From: Achromobacter xylosoxidans
GTDB lineage: Bacteria > Pseudomonadota > Gammaproteobacteria > Burkholderiales > Burkholderiaceae_B
Direction: 5' to 3'
Assembly: GCF_014490035.1 (NCBI RefSeq)
Contig: NZ_CP061008.1
Coordinates: forward strand, 5,828,001-5,892,000
DNA: 64,000 nt
Part shown: one piece after another, positions 33,816-43,474 of the stretch
How positions within the stretch are numbered: position 1 is the stretch's first letter
How the letters are laid out: each line of letters opens with the position of its first letter
The notes under the pieces: generated by a model
What the model saw: only the letters and a program-made list of their open reading frames with translations
Told to the model about the DNA's origin: nothing
The model's database searches: none
Position numbers and translations under genes: made by a program

Positions 33816-34358
33816 ATGTCTTCCATCCAACTCGCCGGCGGCGGCCTGCAATCGCTATGCGCATCGGTGCAGTCCGCCCAATTGAACGCCGCGCGCGCCC
33901 TGCTGCGCGACCTGGCCGCCAGCGTCGCCAGCGCCGGCGACATGCTGCAGAACCTGCCCGCGGAGCTGCGCGCCGGACGGGCCGAGTCCTACACCCGCCA
34001 TATCGCCTACGCCGATCCGCACGGCGCCTTCACGATGGCCTACCTGATCTGGCGGCCCGGCCAATTCAGCCCGGTGCATGGCCACAAGACCTGGTGCACC
34101 TATCAGGTGCTGCAGGGCGAACTCACGGAAACCCACTATCGCTGGGATCAGGAGTCCGCCATCGCCCAGGCCTGCGGCACGGTGACCCGCCGCCCTGGCG
34201 ACATCGTCACCGCCACGCAAGGCCTGCGCCAGATCCACCGCCTGGGCAACGCCGGCCCGGACATCGCCGTGTCACTGCACATCTACGGCGTGGCCCGGGA
34301 CGATCTCTGCACCGGCGTCAATCACCTGGTCGACAGCGTCAACCCATCCACTGGCTGA
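33816..34358 (+). CDS. cysteine-dioxygenase-type thiol dioxygenase
   Basis: 180-residue cupin. Three iron ligands are visible: H88 and H90 in SPVHGHKTWCTYQVLQGEL and H141 in RQIHRLGN. The SLHIY motif near 155 corresponds to the conserved Ser-His-Tyr of type I cysteine dioxygenases. It oxidises a thiol (cysteine, 3-mercaptopropionate or similar) to the sulfinate. GGAGG precedes the ATG. Its last 20 bases overlap the 3' end of the ThDP-enzyme gene on the other strand. Substrate choice is not resolvable here. Confidence 0.85.
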   Translation: MSSIQLAGGGLQSLCASVQSAQLNAARALLRDLAASVASAGDMLQNLPAELRAGRAESYTRHIAYADPHGAFTMAYLIWRPGQFSPVHGHKTWCTYQVLQGELTETHYRWDQESAIAQACGTVTRRPGDIVTATQGLRQIHRLGNAGPDIAVSLHIYGVARDDLCTGVNHLVDSVNPSTG

Positions 34359-36033
34359 CCGGCGCGGCCGCGTCCTGCAGCGGCTGCGCCACCACGTCGA
34401 TCAGCGCCGGACCGTCGTGCTCCATTGCTGCCTTGATGGCGGCATCCAGCTTGGACGGGTCTTCGACGCGCCACGCCTTGACGCCATAGGCCTCGGCGAT
34501 GCGGGCGTGGTCGGTGCGGTTGAAATCCACGCTGTAGTAGCGCTTGTCGTAGCCCGCTTTCTGACTGGCCTTGATCCAGCCATAGACCGAGTTCGAGAAC
34601 ACCACCATCAGCAGCGGCGCCTTGTGCCGCACGATGGTTTCCAGTTCGCCCACCGTGAAGCCAAAGCTGCCGTCGCCCATCACCGACACGCACTTGGACT
34701 GGGGCCGGCCCACCCAGGCGCCCAGGGCGGCCGACATGGAGAAGCCCAGCGCGCCATGGGCGCGGTTGGTGATGAAGTGCCGGCCGGGGCGCGACACGTC
34801 GTAGTAGGCGGAAAAATACGGGCAAGGCGTGCCGGGATCGGCGCAGACCACCGCGTCGTCGGGCAGCAGGCGGTTCAAGGACTGCACCACGCGTTCGGGG
34901 CGGATGGGCGCGTCCTGGCTGTGGGCCAACGGCTCCAGTTGCGCGCGGCGCGCCTCCTTGGCGCGGCCGGCCAGCACCGCGCCGTCGGCGGCGTCGGACG
35001 GACGGTGCGCCAGGCGCGCCGCCACCTCCACGCCCAGGGCTTCCAGCGCCAGCTTGGCGTCGCCCACCATGCCGACTTCGGTCAGGTAATTGGCGCCGAT
35101 CACCATGGGGTCGATGTCGATGTGCAGGATGGGCACGTCGCGGTTGGGGAAGCGCCAGTGCTCGGTCGACGTGGAGCCCGCGCGGCAGCCGACGAACAGC
35201 ACCACGTCGGCCGCGGCCACCACATCGCGCGTCGCCATCACGCCGCCGTTGGAGCCGACCACGCCCGCATTCAGGGGATGGGTGTCGGCCAGGCTGCCCT
35301 GCCCGCTCACGGTCAAGCAGACCGCGGCCTTGAGCGATTCGGCCAACTCCTGCAGGGCGCCGCTGGCGCCGGCGATGACCACGCCGCCGCCGCAGATGAT
35401 CACGGGCGCGCGAGCGCCGACCAGCCGCTGCGCGGCGCGCGCGACGTCCAGGGGATCCGGCGCGTAGCGCATGGACGGGAAGCGCCCATGTTCGGGCTGG
35501 GCCCAGACATCGGACGCGTCCACCTGTTGCTTCATCACGTCGTACGGAAAGCACAAATGGGCGGCGCCGGGCTTGCCCGTCGTCATCGCGCGGAAGGCCG
35601 CGCGCACCATGCCGGGAATCTGGTCCGCGCGGTCGATGGTGCGGTTCCACTTGGTCAGCGGACGGTACAAGGCTTCCTGGTCCAGCTCGGTCAGCGGATA
35701 CTTGCCGCGCGAGCCCACTGCCACGTCCGAAGTAATGCCGAGCACCGGTATGGACGATTCGTTGGCCTCCACCAGGCCGGGCAGCAGATAGGTCGCGCCG
35801 CCGCCGCTGGGGCCTTCACACACGCCGACCTTGCCGGTCACGCGAGCATAGGCGTCCGCCATGTAGCCGGCGCTGCGCTCGTCGCGCGTCAGGATGTGCT
35901 GCATGCCGTGGTCCAGCCGGTACAGCGCGTCGTAAAACGGCAGGCTGGTGTCGCCGCACAGGCCGAATATGTGCTTGACGCCGTTGTGCTGCAGCATGCG
36001 CACCATGGCTTCGGCGCCGGTCATGTTTTCCAT
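34339..36033 (-). CDS. ThDP-dependent enzyme of the acetolactate-synthase-like family
   Basis: 564 residues with three ThDP-enzyme domains: PYR (GLCGDTSLPFYDALYRL, catalytic Glu in TRDERSAGYMADAYAR), central Rossmann-like domain (APVIICGGGVVIAGASGAL) and PP domain (VSVMGDGSFGFTVGELETIV through NSVYGWIK, the GDG...N ThDP/Mg motif). It may act on an alpha-keto acid or on sulfoacetaldehyde or oxalyl-like substrates; the sequence does not settle this. Transcribed with GntR and Bug genes, 61 bp after Bug, so the substrate may be imported by that system (inference). Confidence 0.83.
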   Translation of the reverse strand: MENMTGAEAMVRMLQHNGVKHIFGLCGDTSLPFYDALYRLDHGMQHILTRDERSAGYMADAYARVTGKVGVCEGPSGGGATYLLPGLVEANESSIPVLGITSDVAVGSRGKYPLTELDQEALYRPLTKWNRTIDRADQIPGMVRAAFRAMTTGKPGAAHLCFPYDVMKQQVDASDVWAQPEHGRFPSMRYAPDPLDVARAAQRLVGARAPVIICGGGVVIAGASGALQELAESLKAAVCLTVSGQGSLADTHPLNAGVVGSNGGVMATRDVVAAADVVLFVGCRAGSTSTEHWRFPNRDVPILHIDIDPMVIGANYLTEVGMVGDAKLALEALGVEVAARLAHRPSDAADGAVLAGRAKEARRAQLEPLAHSQDAPIRPERVVQSLNRLLPDDAVVCADPGTPCPYFSAYYDVSRPGRHFITNRAHGALGFSMSAALGAWVGRPQSKCVSVMGDGSFGFTVGELETIVRHKAPLLMVVFSNSVYGWIKASQKAGYDKRYYSVDFNRTDHARIAEAYGVKAWRVEDPSKLDAAIKAAMEHDGPALIDVVAQPLQDAAAPVSQWMG

Positions 36034-36094
36034 GTCATCTCCATTTGTGTTGCACGCATCGCGGCCGCACGGCGCTCCGCCGGCCGCGCCTCGT

Positions 36095-37081
36095 TCAGTT
36101 GTCCAGATTGATGTTGCTGCTCTTGATGAAGGCGCTCCACCGGTCGTATTCCGACTTCACGTAGGCGTCCAGCGCCGGGCCGTCGGAGGCCACGATCTCA
36201 AAACCCGCGTCCGTCACCTTCTTGCGGATTTCCGGGTCGGCCAGCACCGCCTTGAAGTCGGCCGTCAGCTTTTTCACGGTCGCTTCCGGCGTGCCCTTGG
36301 GCGCGAACATGCCGCTCCAGGAATAGGCGACAAAGCCCGGGAAGCCGGACTCCGCCACGGTCGGCACGTTGGGCAGATCGGGCAGGCGCTTGTCGCCGGC
36401 CACCGCCAGCGGCTTGATCTTGCCGGCCTGGATCTGGCCGCGCAGCGCCGCAAAGCTCAGCCAGGTCATGCTGGCCTGGCCGCCCACCACCGCCTGGATG
36501 GCCGGTCCGCCGCCGCCGTACGGCACGTGCAGCAACTCCACCTTCGACAGGCGCTTGAGCTCTTCGGGCGCCAGATGGTTCAGCGAGCCCACGCCGGTGG
36601 ACGCGTAGTTGAACTTGTTGGGCGGCTGCTTGGCGGCCGCGGCCAGGAACTCCTTCAGGTTGTCTCCCGGCACGCTGGGATTGGCGCCCAGCACCAGCGG
36701 GAAGCGCACGGTCTGCGAAATGGCGACGAAGTCCTTGAAGGTGTCGTAGGGCAGCTTGGGCTTTACGGCGGGGTTGATGCCGTGGTTGTCGAAGCTGACC
36801 AGCAGCGTGTTGCCGTCGGGTTCGGCGCGCGCCACGAAGGCGGTGGCGATCTGGCTGGCCGCCCCCGGCCGGTTTTCGACCACGACCGCGCGGCCGCCCA
36901 ATTGCTGCGACAGGCGCGGCTGCAGGATGCGCGCCAGGATGTCGGTGCTGCCTCCGGGCGGATACGGCACGACCAGCACCAGCGGCCGCTCTTCGGCCGC
37001 GGCCGGCGCCGCAATGAAGGCCCCCGCCGTGGCGGACAGCATGCATAGCGCAGCCAGTCCGCGCTTTATCCCGTGATTCAT
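36095..37081 (-). CDS. Bug-family (TctC-like) periplasmic binding protein
   Basis: 328 residues with signal peptide ending at PAAAE (about 30), then VLVVPYPPGGSTDILARIL, VVVENRPGAASQIATAFVA, NPAVKPKLPYDTFKDF and GVGSLNHLAPEELKRLS, all standard Bug signatures. Binds a small carboxylate in the periplasm. No TctA/TctB membrane genes are near, as is usual for orphan Bug proteins. The start overlaps the stop of the GntR gene (ATGA). Confidence 0.92.
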   Translation of the reverse strand: MNHGIKRGLAALCMLSATAGAFIAAPAAAEERPLVLVVPYPPGGSTDILARILQPRLSQQLGGRAVVVENRPGAASQIATAFVARAEPDGNTLLVSFDNHGINPAVKPKLPYDTFKDFVAISQTVRFPLVLGANPSVPGDNLKEFLAAAAKQPPNKFNYASTGVGSLNHLAPEELKRLSKVELLHVPYGGGGPAIQAVVGGQASMTWLSFAALRGQIQAGKIKPLAVAGDKRLPDLPNVPTVAESGFPGFVAYSWSGMFAPKGTPEATVKKLTADFKAVLADPEIRKKVTDAGFEIVASDGPALDAYVKSEYDRWSAFIKSSNINLDN

Positions 37082-37833
37082 AGCATTTCCCCTGCTTGTA
37101 TGGTGTTGGCCGGCGCTGCCGTGGCGGGTTCGGCCTGGTCCCGCATGTAGATCGTGGAAAAACCGGTGCGTATGACGTCGGTGATCTGGTCCAGGCGGCG
37201 GCCGATGTGCGCGCTCATCAGTCCCGGCAAGGCGTCGATGTCGCGCCGCTCCAGCGCCTCGACGATGCGCAGGTGCTCGCCCTGGGTATGGCTGCGGCGT
37301 CCCTGCTGCATGTCGATCCAGCGCACGAAATGAATGCGGGCATTGACGCTTTCCAGCGCGCGCACGAACTCCTCGTTGCGCGAGTAGCGCGCCAGCGTCA
37401 GGTGAAAGGCCTCATCGAGCTCCAGCAAGCGGGTGGCGTCGCTGTCCTCGGGTACGTCGCGGGAACGCTCGACGAATTCCCGCAGGCTCGCCAGCTCCTG
37501 GTCGGTGGCGCGCTCGCAGGCCGCGCGTACGATGCCCGCCTCCAGCACGGCGCGGTATTCGTAAAGGCTGTGGATCTGCTTGGCATCGAGCAGGCGGGCA
37601 ATAAAGCCGCGGTTGACCGAACGGGTCAGGAAACCTTCGACCATCAACTGGTTCAGCACCTCGCGCAGCGGCGTGCGGCTGACGTTCAGCCTGCGGGCCA
37701 GCTCGACCTCGTTGATGCGTTCACCAGGCTTGAATTCGAAGCGCACGGCCATCGCCTTGACCGCGCCATACAACTCGGCCTGCGCTTCCTTGGTGCGCGC
37801 TGCAGGCCGGATTGCGACTGAGGGTTGCGTCAT
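37078..37833 (-). CDS. GntR-family (FadR/FCD subgroup) regulator
   Basis: 251 residues. Winged HTH with GERINEVELARRLNVSRTPL and EVLNQLMVEGFLTRS, then an all-helical FCD domain from about 95 (EYRAVLEAGIVRAACERAT, LDEAFHLTLARYSRNEEFV, GEHLRIVEALERRDIDA), which binds a carboxylate ligand through a metal ion. First gene of the Bug/ThDP-enzyme operon and likely its repressor. Repeats in the upstream 197 bp could be its binding sites. Confidence 0.9.
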   Translation of the reverse strand: MTQPSVAIRPAARTKEAQAELYGAVKAMAVRFEFKPGERINEVELARRLNVSRTPLREVLNQLMVEGFLTRSVNRGFIARLLDAKQIHSLYEYRAVLEAGIVRAACERATDQELASLREFVERSRDVPEDSDATRLLELDEAFHLTLARYSRNEEFVRALESVNARIHFVRWIDMQQGRRSHTQGEHLRIVEALERRDIDALPGLMSAHIGRRLDQITDVIRTGFSTIYMRDQAEPATAAPANTIQAGEML

Positions 37834-37873
37834 GCCGGATCACCTGGGTTCGGTTGGATCGTCGGGAATGAAT

Positions 37874-37896
37874 TGCATACTAAAGTGCATACACTT
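37874..37896. promoter_or_regulatory. candidate operator of the GntR operon
   Basis: Two direct TGCATAC repeats (37874-37880, 37886-37892) 12 bp apart, the second inside an inverted repeat AAGTG-CATA-CACTT (37883-37896). Located 41-63 bp upstream of the GntR start. Autoregulation is an inference. Confidence 0.45.
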
Positions 37897-37965
37897 GACC
37901 CAACAACCCCGGGTTTCCCCGAAAGCGGGCTATTGTCAGCCGCACTCGCCATGGCCCTCGGGGCG

Positions 37966-37996
37966 AAAAAAAGCCCGCGGCGCGGACGCTGCGGGC
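37966..37996 (-). terminator. intrinsic terminator after the glyoxalase-like gene
   Basis: On the minus strand GCCCGCAGCG-TCCG-CGCCGCGGGC (one mismatched pair) followed by TTTTTTT. It lies 35 bp after the stop and separates the secA transcript from the GntR promoter region. Confidence 0.85.
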
Positions 37997-38030
37997 GATT
38001 CGTTCTTCAGCGGCATCTGCCGCCTGGCGC

Positions 38031-38750
38031 TTACAGGCCGGTATCCAGCGTGTAGTGCGCGCCGTCCTTGTTTTCCAGGGTCAACGTCGACAGCGTAGGC
38101 CCCGCCGCTGCGGCATCCTGGCTCACGTGGATGCGCAGGTTGGCCAGCGGCACGTCCCAGCCGCCGCTGGCGGCTTCGGCCGGTACGCCGGCCACCAGCG
38201 CCAGGCGTTCGGCGACCGCGCGCGCGTCGGGCGCGCGGGCATCGATGCGCAGCAAGCTGCGCGCGCCGTTGGGATGCGCCATGAGTTCAGGCGACCACAC
38301 GCATTCGGGCGTCAGATGGCGGCAGAAATACATGCGGATGCCGGGCAAGGGTTGCTCGGCGAAACGCACGGTATGGAAACGGGCCTGGACTTCCTGACCA
38401 TCCAGCATGGCGGGACGGCTCAGTTCCTGGACGGGATTGACGACAAAGCCTGCCGCCAGCAGGCGTTCGCGGGTGGCTTCGGCGTCATGGGTGCGGAACA
38501 CCAGCGCCTCCAGCCCGAACGGGGAATCAGCGATTTCCTTGCGCGCGGGCGGCGCGCCGGGCGGCCAGCCCAGCAATTCGACGTACGTGCCTTCCAGCAC
38601 GATCAAGCGGTTGCACGACCCCAGGTTATGCACCGCCTTGTCGCTCAGGTGAAAACCCTGGCGCTCGAAATGCGGGGCCAGCGCATCCAGCCGGTCGCGC
38701 ACCATGACCACGGCATGGTCGAATTCAGTGCGGCCGACGGAATGCAGCAT
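38031..38750 (-). CDS. VOC/glyoxalase-like domain protein
   Basis: 239 residues of the vicinal-oxygen-chelate fold (Glyoxalase_3-like). TEFDHAVVMVRDRLDALAPH starts the first beta-alpha-beta-beta-beta unit, with the metal-type His, and NRLIVLEGTYVELLGWPP ends it with a Glu. A second unit runs from about 100 (LEALVFRTHDAEATRERLL). Specific function unknown. The ATG at 38750 has AGGAG five bases upstream; further upstream the frame only runs antisense through secA. Follows secA by 13 bp, hence probably cotranscribed. Confidence 0.8.
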   Translation of the reverse strand: MLHSVGRTEFDHAVVMVRDRLDALAPHFERQGFHLSDKAVHNLGSCNRLIVLEGTYVELLGWPPGAPPARKEIADSPFGLEALVFRTHDAEATRERLLAAGFVVNPVQELSRPAMLDGQEVQARFHTVRFAEQPLPGIRMYFCRHLTPECVWSPELMAHPNGARSLLRIDARAPDARAVAERLALVAGVPAEAASGGWDVPLANLRIHVSQDAAAAGPTLSTLTLENKDGAHYTLDTGL

Positions 38751-38763
38751 GATGGCTCCTGGA

Positions 38764-41499
38764 TCAGACGAGCTTGCCGTGGCACTGCTTGTACTTCTTG
38801 CCGCTGCCGCAAGGGCACGGGTCGTTGCGGCCGACCTTGGGCAAGGCATTGCGCACGGGCTGCGCGCCGCTGTCCGATTCAGACTGGGCCAGCGCTTCGT
38901 CGTAGTCGGAATGGTGGTACTGCACGTTCTGCACGTGCGGCTGCGCCGCTTCGGCCTCGGCCTGTTCGACCTGTTCCTGCGACTGCACGCGCACCGTCAT
39001 CAGCACCCGGACCACGTCGTCGCGGATGCGATCCAGCATGCCCGAGAACAGTTCGAAGGCTTCGCGCTTGTATTCCTGCTTGGGGTTCTTCTGCGCATAG
39101 CCGCGCAAATGGATGCCCTGGCGCAGATAGTCCAGCGCCGACAGGTGTTCGCGCCAGTGCGTGTCGATCGCCTGCAGCATGATCGAACGCTCGAATTGCG
39201 ACCACGATTCCGTGCCCACCTGGTCGACCTTGGCCTGGTAGGCCTCGCGCGCGGCGCCCACCACGCGTTCGCGCAGGTCGTCGTCGGTCAGGTTGGCTTC
39301 CTTTTCCAGCATTTCCGTCAGCGGCAGCTGCACATGCCAGTCAGCCTCCAGCGCCGTCTGCAGCGCCGGCACATCCCACTGTTCTTCCACCGATTCCGGC
39401 GGCACGTAGGTGTTGAACATCTCGGTCACGGCGGCGTCGCGCAGGTTCTGCACGGTGGCGCCCACGCTGGCGGCTTCCAGCACGTCATTGCGCTGCGAAT
39501 ACAGCACCTTGCGCTGGTCGTTGGCGACGTCGTCGTATTCCAGCAATTGCTTGCGGATGTCGAAGTTGCGGCCTTCCACCTTGCGCTGCGCGGTCTCGAT
39601 CGAACGTGTCACCATGCCGGCCTCGATGGGCTCGCCCTCGGGCAGCTTCAGGCGTTCCATGATGGCGCGCACGCGGTCGCCCGCGAAGATGCGCATCAGC
39701 GAGTCTTCCAGCGACAGGTAGAAGCGCGACGAGCCCGGATCGCCCTGGCGGCCCGCACGGCCACGCAGCTGGTTGTCGATACGGCGCGATTCGTGGCGTT
39801 CGGTGCCGATGATGCGCAGGCCGCCGGCGGCCTTGACCTGCTCGTTCAGCGGCTTCCATTCGGCGCGCACCTTCTCGATGCGGGCGCTCTTTTCGGCATC
39901 GGACAGCGATTCGTCGGCGCGAATCAGGTCGACCTGCTTGTCGACGCTGCCGCCCAGCACGATGTCGGTACCGCGGCCCGCCATGTTGGTGGCGATGGTG
40001 ATGTGGCCAGGCTTGCCGGCCTCGGCAACGATCTCGGCTTCGCGGGCGTGCTGCTTGGCGTTCAGCACTTCGTGCGGCAGCTTGGCCTTCTTCAGCAGGC
40101 CCGACAGCAGCTCGGAGTTTTCGATGCTGGTGGTACCCACCAGCACCGGCTGGCCGCGTTCGTGGCAGTCGCGGATGTCTTCGAGGATGGCGTTGTACTT
40201 TTCGCCGTCGGTCTTGAAGACCTGGTCGTTCTGGTCCTTGCGGACCATGGGCTTGTTGGTCGGGATGATGACCGTTTCAAGCCCGTAGATTTCCTGGAAT
40301 TCGTAGGCTTCCGTATCGGCCGTGCCGGTCATGCCGGACAGCTTTTCGTACATGCGGAAGTAGTTCTGGAACGTGATCGACGCCAGCGTCTGGTTCTCGT
40401 GCTGGATCTTCACGCCTTCCTTGGCTTCGACCGCCTGGTGCAGGCCGTCGGACCAGCGGCGGCCCACCATCAAGCGGCCGGTGAATTCGTCGACGATGAC
40501 CACTTCGCCGTCCTGCACCACGTACTGCTGGTCGCGGAAGAACAGCGTGTTGGCGCGCAGCGCCACCATCAGGTGGTGCATCAGCGCGATATGGCGCGGG
40601 TCGTACAGCGATTCGCCTTCCGGCAGGATGCCCAGGCGCGACAGGATGCCTTCGGCGTTCTCGTGCCCGGCTTCGGACAGGTAGACCTGCTGGCTCTTTT
40701 CGTCAACCCAGTAGTCGCCTTCGGGTTCCGGCTCCTGCGGCTTGGGCTCGTGCGCCATGCGCTTGAGCAGCGGCGGCACCGCGTTCATGCGGACGTAGAG
40801 TTCGGTGTGGTCTTCGGCCTGACCGGAGATGATCAGCGGCGTACGGGCTTCGTCGATCAGGATCGAGTCCACTTCGTCGACGATGGCGTAGAACAGGCCG
40901 CGCTGGCGACGGTCTTCAACACGGTATTCCATGTTGTCGCGCAGATAGTCGAAGCCGAATTCGTTGTTGGTGCCGTAGGTGATGTCGGCCTGGTAGGCCG
41001 CCTTCTTTTCCTCGTTGGGCTGCTGCGGCACGACCACGCCGGTGCTCAGGCCCAGGAAGTGGTACAGGCGCCCCATCCATTCCGCGTCGCGGCGCGCCAG
41101 GTAATCGTTCACCGTGACCACGTGCACGCCCTTGCCGGCGATCGCGTTCAGGTAGACCGGCAGCGTCGCCATCAGGGTCTTGCCTTCGCCCGTGCGCATT
41201 TCGGCGATCTTGCCGCTGTGCAGGGCGATGCCGCCCAGCATCTGCACGTCGAAGTGGCGCATGCCGAACACCCGCTTGCCGGCTTCGCGCACAACCGCGA
41301 AAGCTTCGGGCAGAAGATCGTCCAGGGACGTACCCTGGGCGTGACGGGACCGGAATTCCTCGGTTTTGGCCGCCAGTTCCGCGTCGGAGAGCGCGGAGAT
41401 CTTGGGTTCGAGCCCATTGATCTGGGTTACCAGCTTGCGATACTGCTTAAGCAGCCGGTCGTTGCGGCTGCCTATGAGTTTTTTGAGCAGAGAAACCAT
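38764..41499 (-). CDS. secA: preprotein translocase ATPase SecA
   Basis: 911 residues (E. coli SecA is 901). DEAD-like motor with Walker A region [37 protein letters not shown], the preprotein cross-linking domain, helicase half [10 protein letters not shown] and [20 protein letters not shown], and a C-terminal zinc tail [13 protein letters not shown] for SecB and lipid binding. Drives export through SecYEG. I use the ATG giving [15 protein letters not shown]; no strong ribosome site is seen, and a GTG 24 bases earlier is possible. Confidence 0.96.
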   Translation of the reverse strand: MVSLLKKLIGSRNDRLLKQYRKLVTQINGLEPKISALSDAELAAKTEEFRSRHAQGTSLDDLLPEAFAVVREAGKRVFGMRHFDVQMLGGIALHSGKIAEMRTGEGKTLMATLPVYLNAIAGKGVHVVTVNDYLARRDAEWMGRLYHFLGLSTGVVVPQQPNEEKKAAYQADITYGTNNEFGFDYLRDNMEYRVEDRRQRGLFYAIVDEVDSILIDEARTPLIISGQAEDHTELYVRMNAVPPLLKRMAHEPKPQEPEPEGDYWVDEKSQQVYLSEAGHENAEGILSRLGILPEGESLYDPRHIALMHHLMVALRANTLFFRDQQYVVQDGEVVIVDEFTGRLMVGRRWSDGLHQAVEAKEGVKIQHENQTLASITFQNYFRMYEKLSGMTGTADTEAYEFQEIYGLETVIIPTNKPMVRKDQNDQVFKTDGEKYNAILEDIRDCHERGQPVLVGTTSIENSELLSGLLKKAKLPHEVLNAKQHAREAEIVAEAGKPGHITIATNMAGRGTDIVLGGSVDKQVDLIRADESLSDAEKSARIEKVRAEWKPLNEQVKAAGGLRIIGTERHESRRIDNQLRGRAGRQGDPGSSRFYLSLEDSLMRIFAGDRVRAIMERLKLPEGEPIEAGMVTRSIETAQRKVEGRNFDIRKQLLEYDDVANDQRKVLYSQRNDVLEAASVGATVQNLRDAAVTEMFNTYVPPESVEEQWDVPALQTALEADWHVQLPLTEMLEKEANLTDDDLRERVVGAAREAYQAKVDQVGTESWSQFERSIMLQAIDTHWREHLSALDYLRQGIHLRGYAQKNPKQEYKREAFELFSGMLDRIRDDVVRVLMTVRVQSQEQVEQAEAEAAQPHVQNVQYHHSDYDEALAQSESDSGAQPVRNALPKVGRNDPCPCGSGKKYKQCHGKLV

Positions 41500-41690
41500 G
41501 CGTATGTCGGCCGCACGAGCCACGCCGCGCCCACGAAAGGCCGGAGCAGCGTCACCCGTGACTTGATGTTATTGGTTGAGCGGGGGTCCGCTGGAAAACG
41601 AACCAGTTTAACGCACCTGGAGCGCAATAGCCTGAACCTATGGCCAGGGCAGCACTGCCGGCCGGTTTGACCGGCGCGGACCGCCCAGGT

Positions 41691-42677
41691 TCACTGGGCG
41701 GCGTGGGCCACCGTGGAGGGCGGCGCGGTCTGGTGCGGCCCCAGGAACAGGCGCGGGTCCAGCGGCTGCCCGGCCAGGCGCACTTCGAAGTGCAAATGCG
41801 GGCCAGTGGAACGGCCGGAGCTGCCCACGCGGGCCACTTGCTGGCCGCGTTCAACCAGCTGACCCTGCTTGACCATCAGGGAGGAAGCGTGGGCGTAGCG
41901 GGTGATCAGGCCGTCGCCATGATCGATCTCGACCATGTTGCCGTAGCCCGGCTGGAACTTGGACTCCAGCACCACGCCGCCCGAGGCGGCCAGGATGGGC
42001 GTGCCCGGAGGCGCGGCGAAATCCAGGCCTTCGTGCATGGCGCTGCGCCCGGTCACGGGGTTGCGGCGCCAGCCATAAGACGAACTGAGATAGGGGTAAT
42101 CGGTGATGGGCATGGCGGTCGGCATGCGCGCCTGGTCCGCCGACCGCTTGGTCAGCGCCGCGTCCAACAGCTTCAGATTGTCGGACTGCTGGGCCAGCCT
42201 GGCCTGGATCTCGTCGAGCTGGCGGCCCAGCGCCTCGGCCGAGGCCGCACTGGGCGGCGGGTGGTCGGTGAACAGATCGTCCATGACCTGGGTCGCCTCG
42301 GGCTGGGTCAGCGCCTCGGGCTGCGCCACGGCCAGCTGCTTGGCCAATTCGGGGTCGGTATAGGCCACGCCGGCCACCTTGGCCACGCGCTGGCCCAATC
42401 CGTCGATGCTCACCAGCTTGGCCTGCAGCGCCCCGACCTTGGCGGCCAGCAGATTCATGTTGCCGCGCAGGAAATCGGCATCGCGCCCGGGTTGGCCCGC
42501 CAGGGGCCAGCCCACGGCATGTACGGCCGGGAGGATCGGAGTAAGGTATCGTTGTAATGCGGCGCCAAAGATGGCGGCCGTGATCAAGGCGCCCCCCAGA
42601 AACAGCGCGAGGCGCGCGCCGCCCAGGGTGAAATGCCCGTCCTGCCCGTCGCGGGCGTGCATAATCACGATTTTCAA
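41691..42677 (-). CDS. M23-family metallopeptidase (cell-wall endopeptidase)
   Basis: 328 residues. N-terminal membrane anchor (LALFLGGALITAAIFGAAL), periplasmic helical region with coiled-coil potential (EALGRQLDEIQARLAQQSDN), then an LytM domain: SSSYGWRRNPVTGRSAMHEG, LDFAAPPGTPILA and TGPHLHFEVRLAGQPLDP supply the H-x3-D and H-x-H zinc ligands, so it is probably catalytic on peptidoglycan cross-links. A TTG at 42677 with AGGAAG six bases upstream seems the best start; the ATG at 42662 lacks a ribosome site. Its stop codon lies in the loop of an 8-bp hairpin (41681-41701). Divergent from the dciA-like gene by 28 bp. Confidence 0.88.
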   Translation of the reverse strand: MKIVIMHARDGQDGHFTLGGARLALFLGGALITAAIFGAALQRYLTPILPAVHAVGWPLAGQPGRDADFLRGNMNLLAAKVGALQAKLVSIDGLGQRVAKVAGVAYTDPELAKQLAVAQPEALTQPEATQVMDDLFTDHPPPSAASAEALGRQLDEIQARLAQQSDNLKLLDAALTKRSADQARMPTAMPITDYPYLSSSYGWRRNPVTGRSAMHEGLDFAAPPGTPILAASGGVVLESKFQPGYGNMVEIDHGDGLITRYAHASSLMVKQGQLVERGQQVARVGSSGRSTGPHLHFEVRLAGQPLDPRLFLGPHQTAPPSTVAHAAQ

Positions 42678-42705
42678 GGTTTGCTTCCTAATTCTTAGAG
42701 CCGGG

Positions 42706-43197
42706 ATGAATAGACCCACTTCATACCGTCAACGTTCCAGTTCCAGCCGGCGGAAAGAAGATACCGCCCTGGGATGGCTGGGTCATGACATGCGGGGCGC
42801 CGGAGTTCTGGCGACCGCCCGCAAGCACCTGCAAATTCAGTACGCGGTGGCGGCGGTTCTGCCCGCCCCGCTGGGCGCCGTATGCCAGGTGGGCAAGCTG
42901 GAAAACCAGTGCCTCCACCTGGTGGTGCCGAGTGCCGCGCATGCGGCCAAGATGCGTCAATTGGCACCGCGCATCGCGCGGTCCCTGGCAGACCAAGGCT
43001 GGAACCTTAACGAAATCGCCGTCAAGGTACAAGCGGGTTTGCCCAAGCCCGGCGCCCGTCAGCCGCGCCCTCCCAAAGAGGCGCAACCGCTGGGCAACAC
43101 CGCCCTGGGCGCGTTCGAGACACTGCACGGCAACCTGCGGCCCGGCCCTCTGGCCGACGCGGTCGCCAAGCTCTTGAAGCACCACAAGAGTAGCTGA
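42706..43197 (+). CDS. DUF721 / DciA-like replicative helicase loader candidate
   Basis: 163 residues. Residues ~25-110 form the DUF721 domain (LATARKHLQIQYAVAAVLPA, CLHLVVPSAAHAAKMRQLAP, IARSLADQGWNLNEIAVKVQ), followed by a basic, Pro-rich tail. DciA proteins help place DnaB at the origin in bacteria lacking DnaC; function is assigned by family. Start ATG 42706 with GAG upstream. Position beside an M23 gene and secA is common in this order. Confidence 0.78.
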   Translation: MNRPTSYRQRSSSSRRKEDTALGWLGHDMRGAGVLATARKHLQIQYAVAAVLPAPLGAVCQVGKLENQCLHLVVPSAAHAAKMRQLAPRIARSLADQGWNLNEIAVKVQAGLPKPGARQPRPPKEAQPLGNTALGAFETLHGNLRPGPLADAVAKLLKHHKSS

Positions 43198-43474
43198 AGC
43201 CGGCAGGGTTGTCCTTGATCCGGCGCCCCCGGAAACGAAGCGAAACCAAGTTCTCGGACGGATCGATACTATGGTTTGCCGCCGGTTTGCGCCTTAAGCG
43301 CTAGGGGATGACGACCGCAGCCATCCGCCGGGAGCCGCCCAGGGAATTACCGCGAACGATCAGGAACCTGGCTGCGCACAATGATAGCGCGGGCGCAGCG
43401 GAGTCAGCTTTGCCGGTCCGCCAGCGCCGCCCCCTTGAGGGGACCCGCGCAGCGGGTAGGGGGTGGGTCTGACG
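43198..43474. other. intergenic stretch with GC-rich repeat-like hairpins
   Basis: 277 bp between the dciA-like gene and lpxC (both 3' ends). The right end has CCCCCTTGAGGGG and CCCGCGCAGCGGG (43430-43460), short palindromes of the kind scattered between genes in this group; probably a shared transcription end. No ORF or RNA is recognised. Confidence 0.4.

Noticed and set aside
34417..36111. 564-codon plus-strand frame opposite the ThDP-enzyme gene
   Set aside because: Antisense shadow without any domain; the minus strand holds all ThDP-enzyme motifs.
38704..41670. 988-codon plus-strand frame opposite secA
   Set aside because: Antisense shadow, Val/His/Leu-rich, no motifs; secA is certain.
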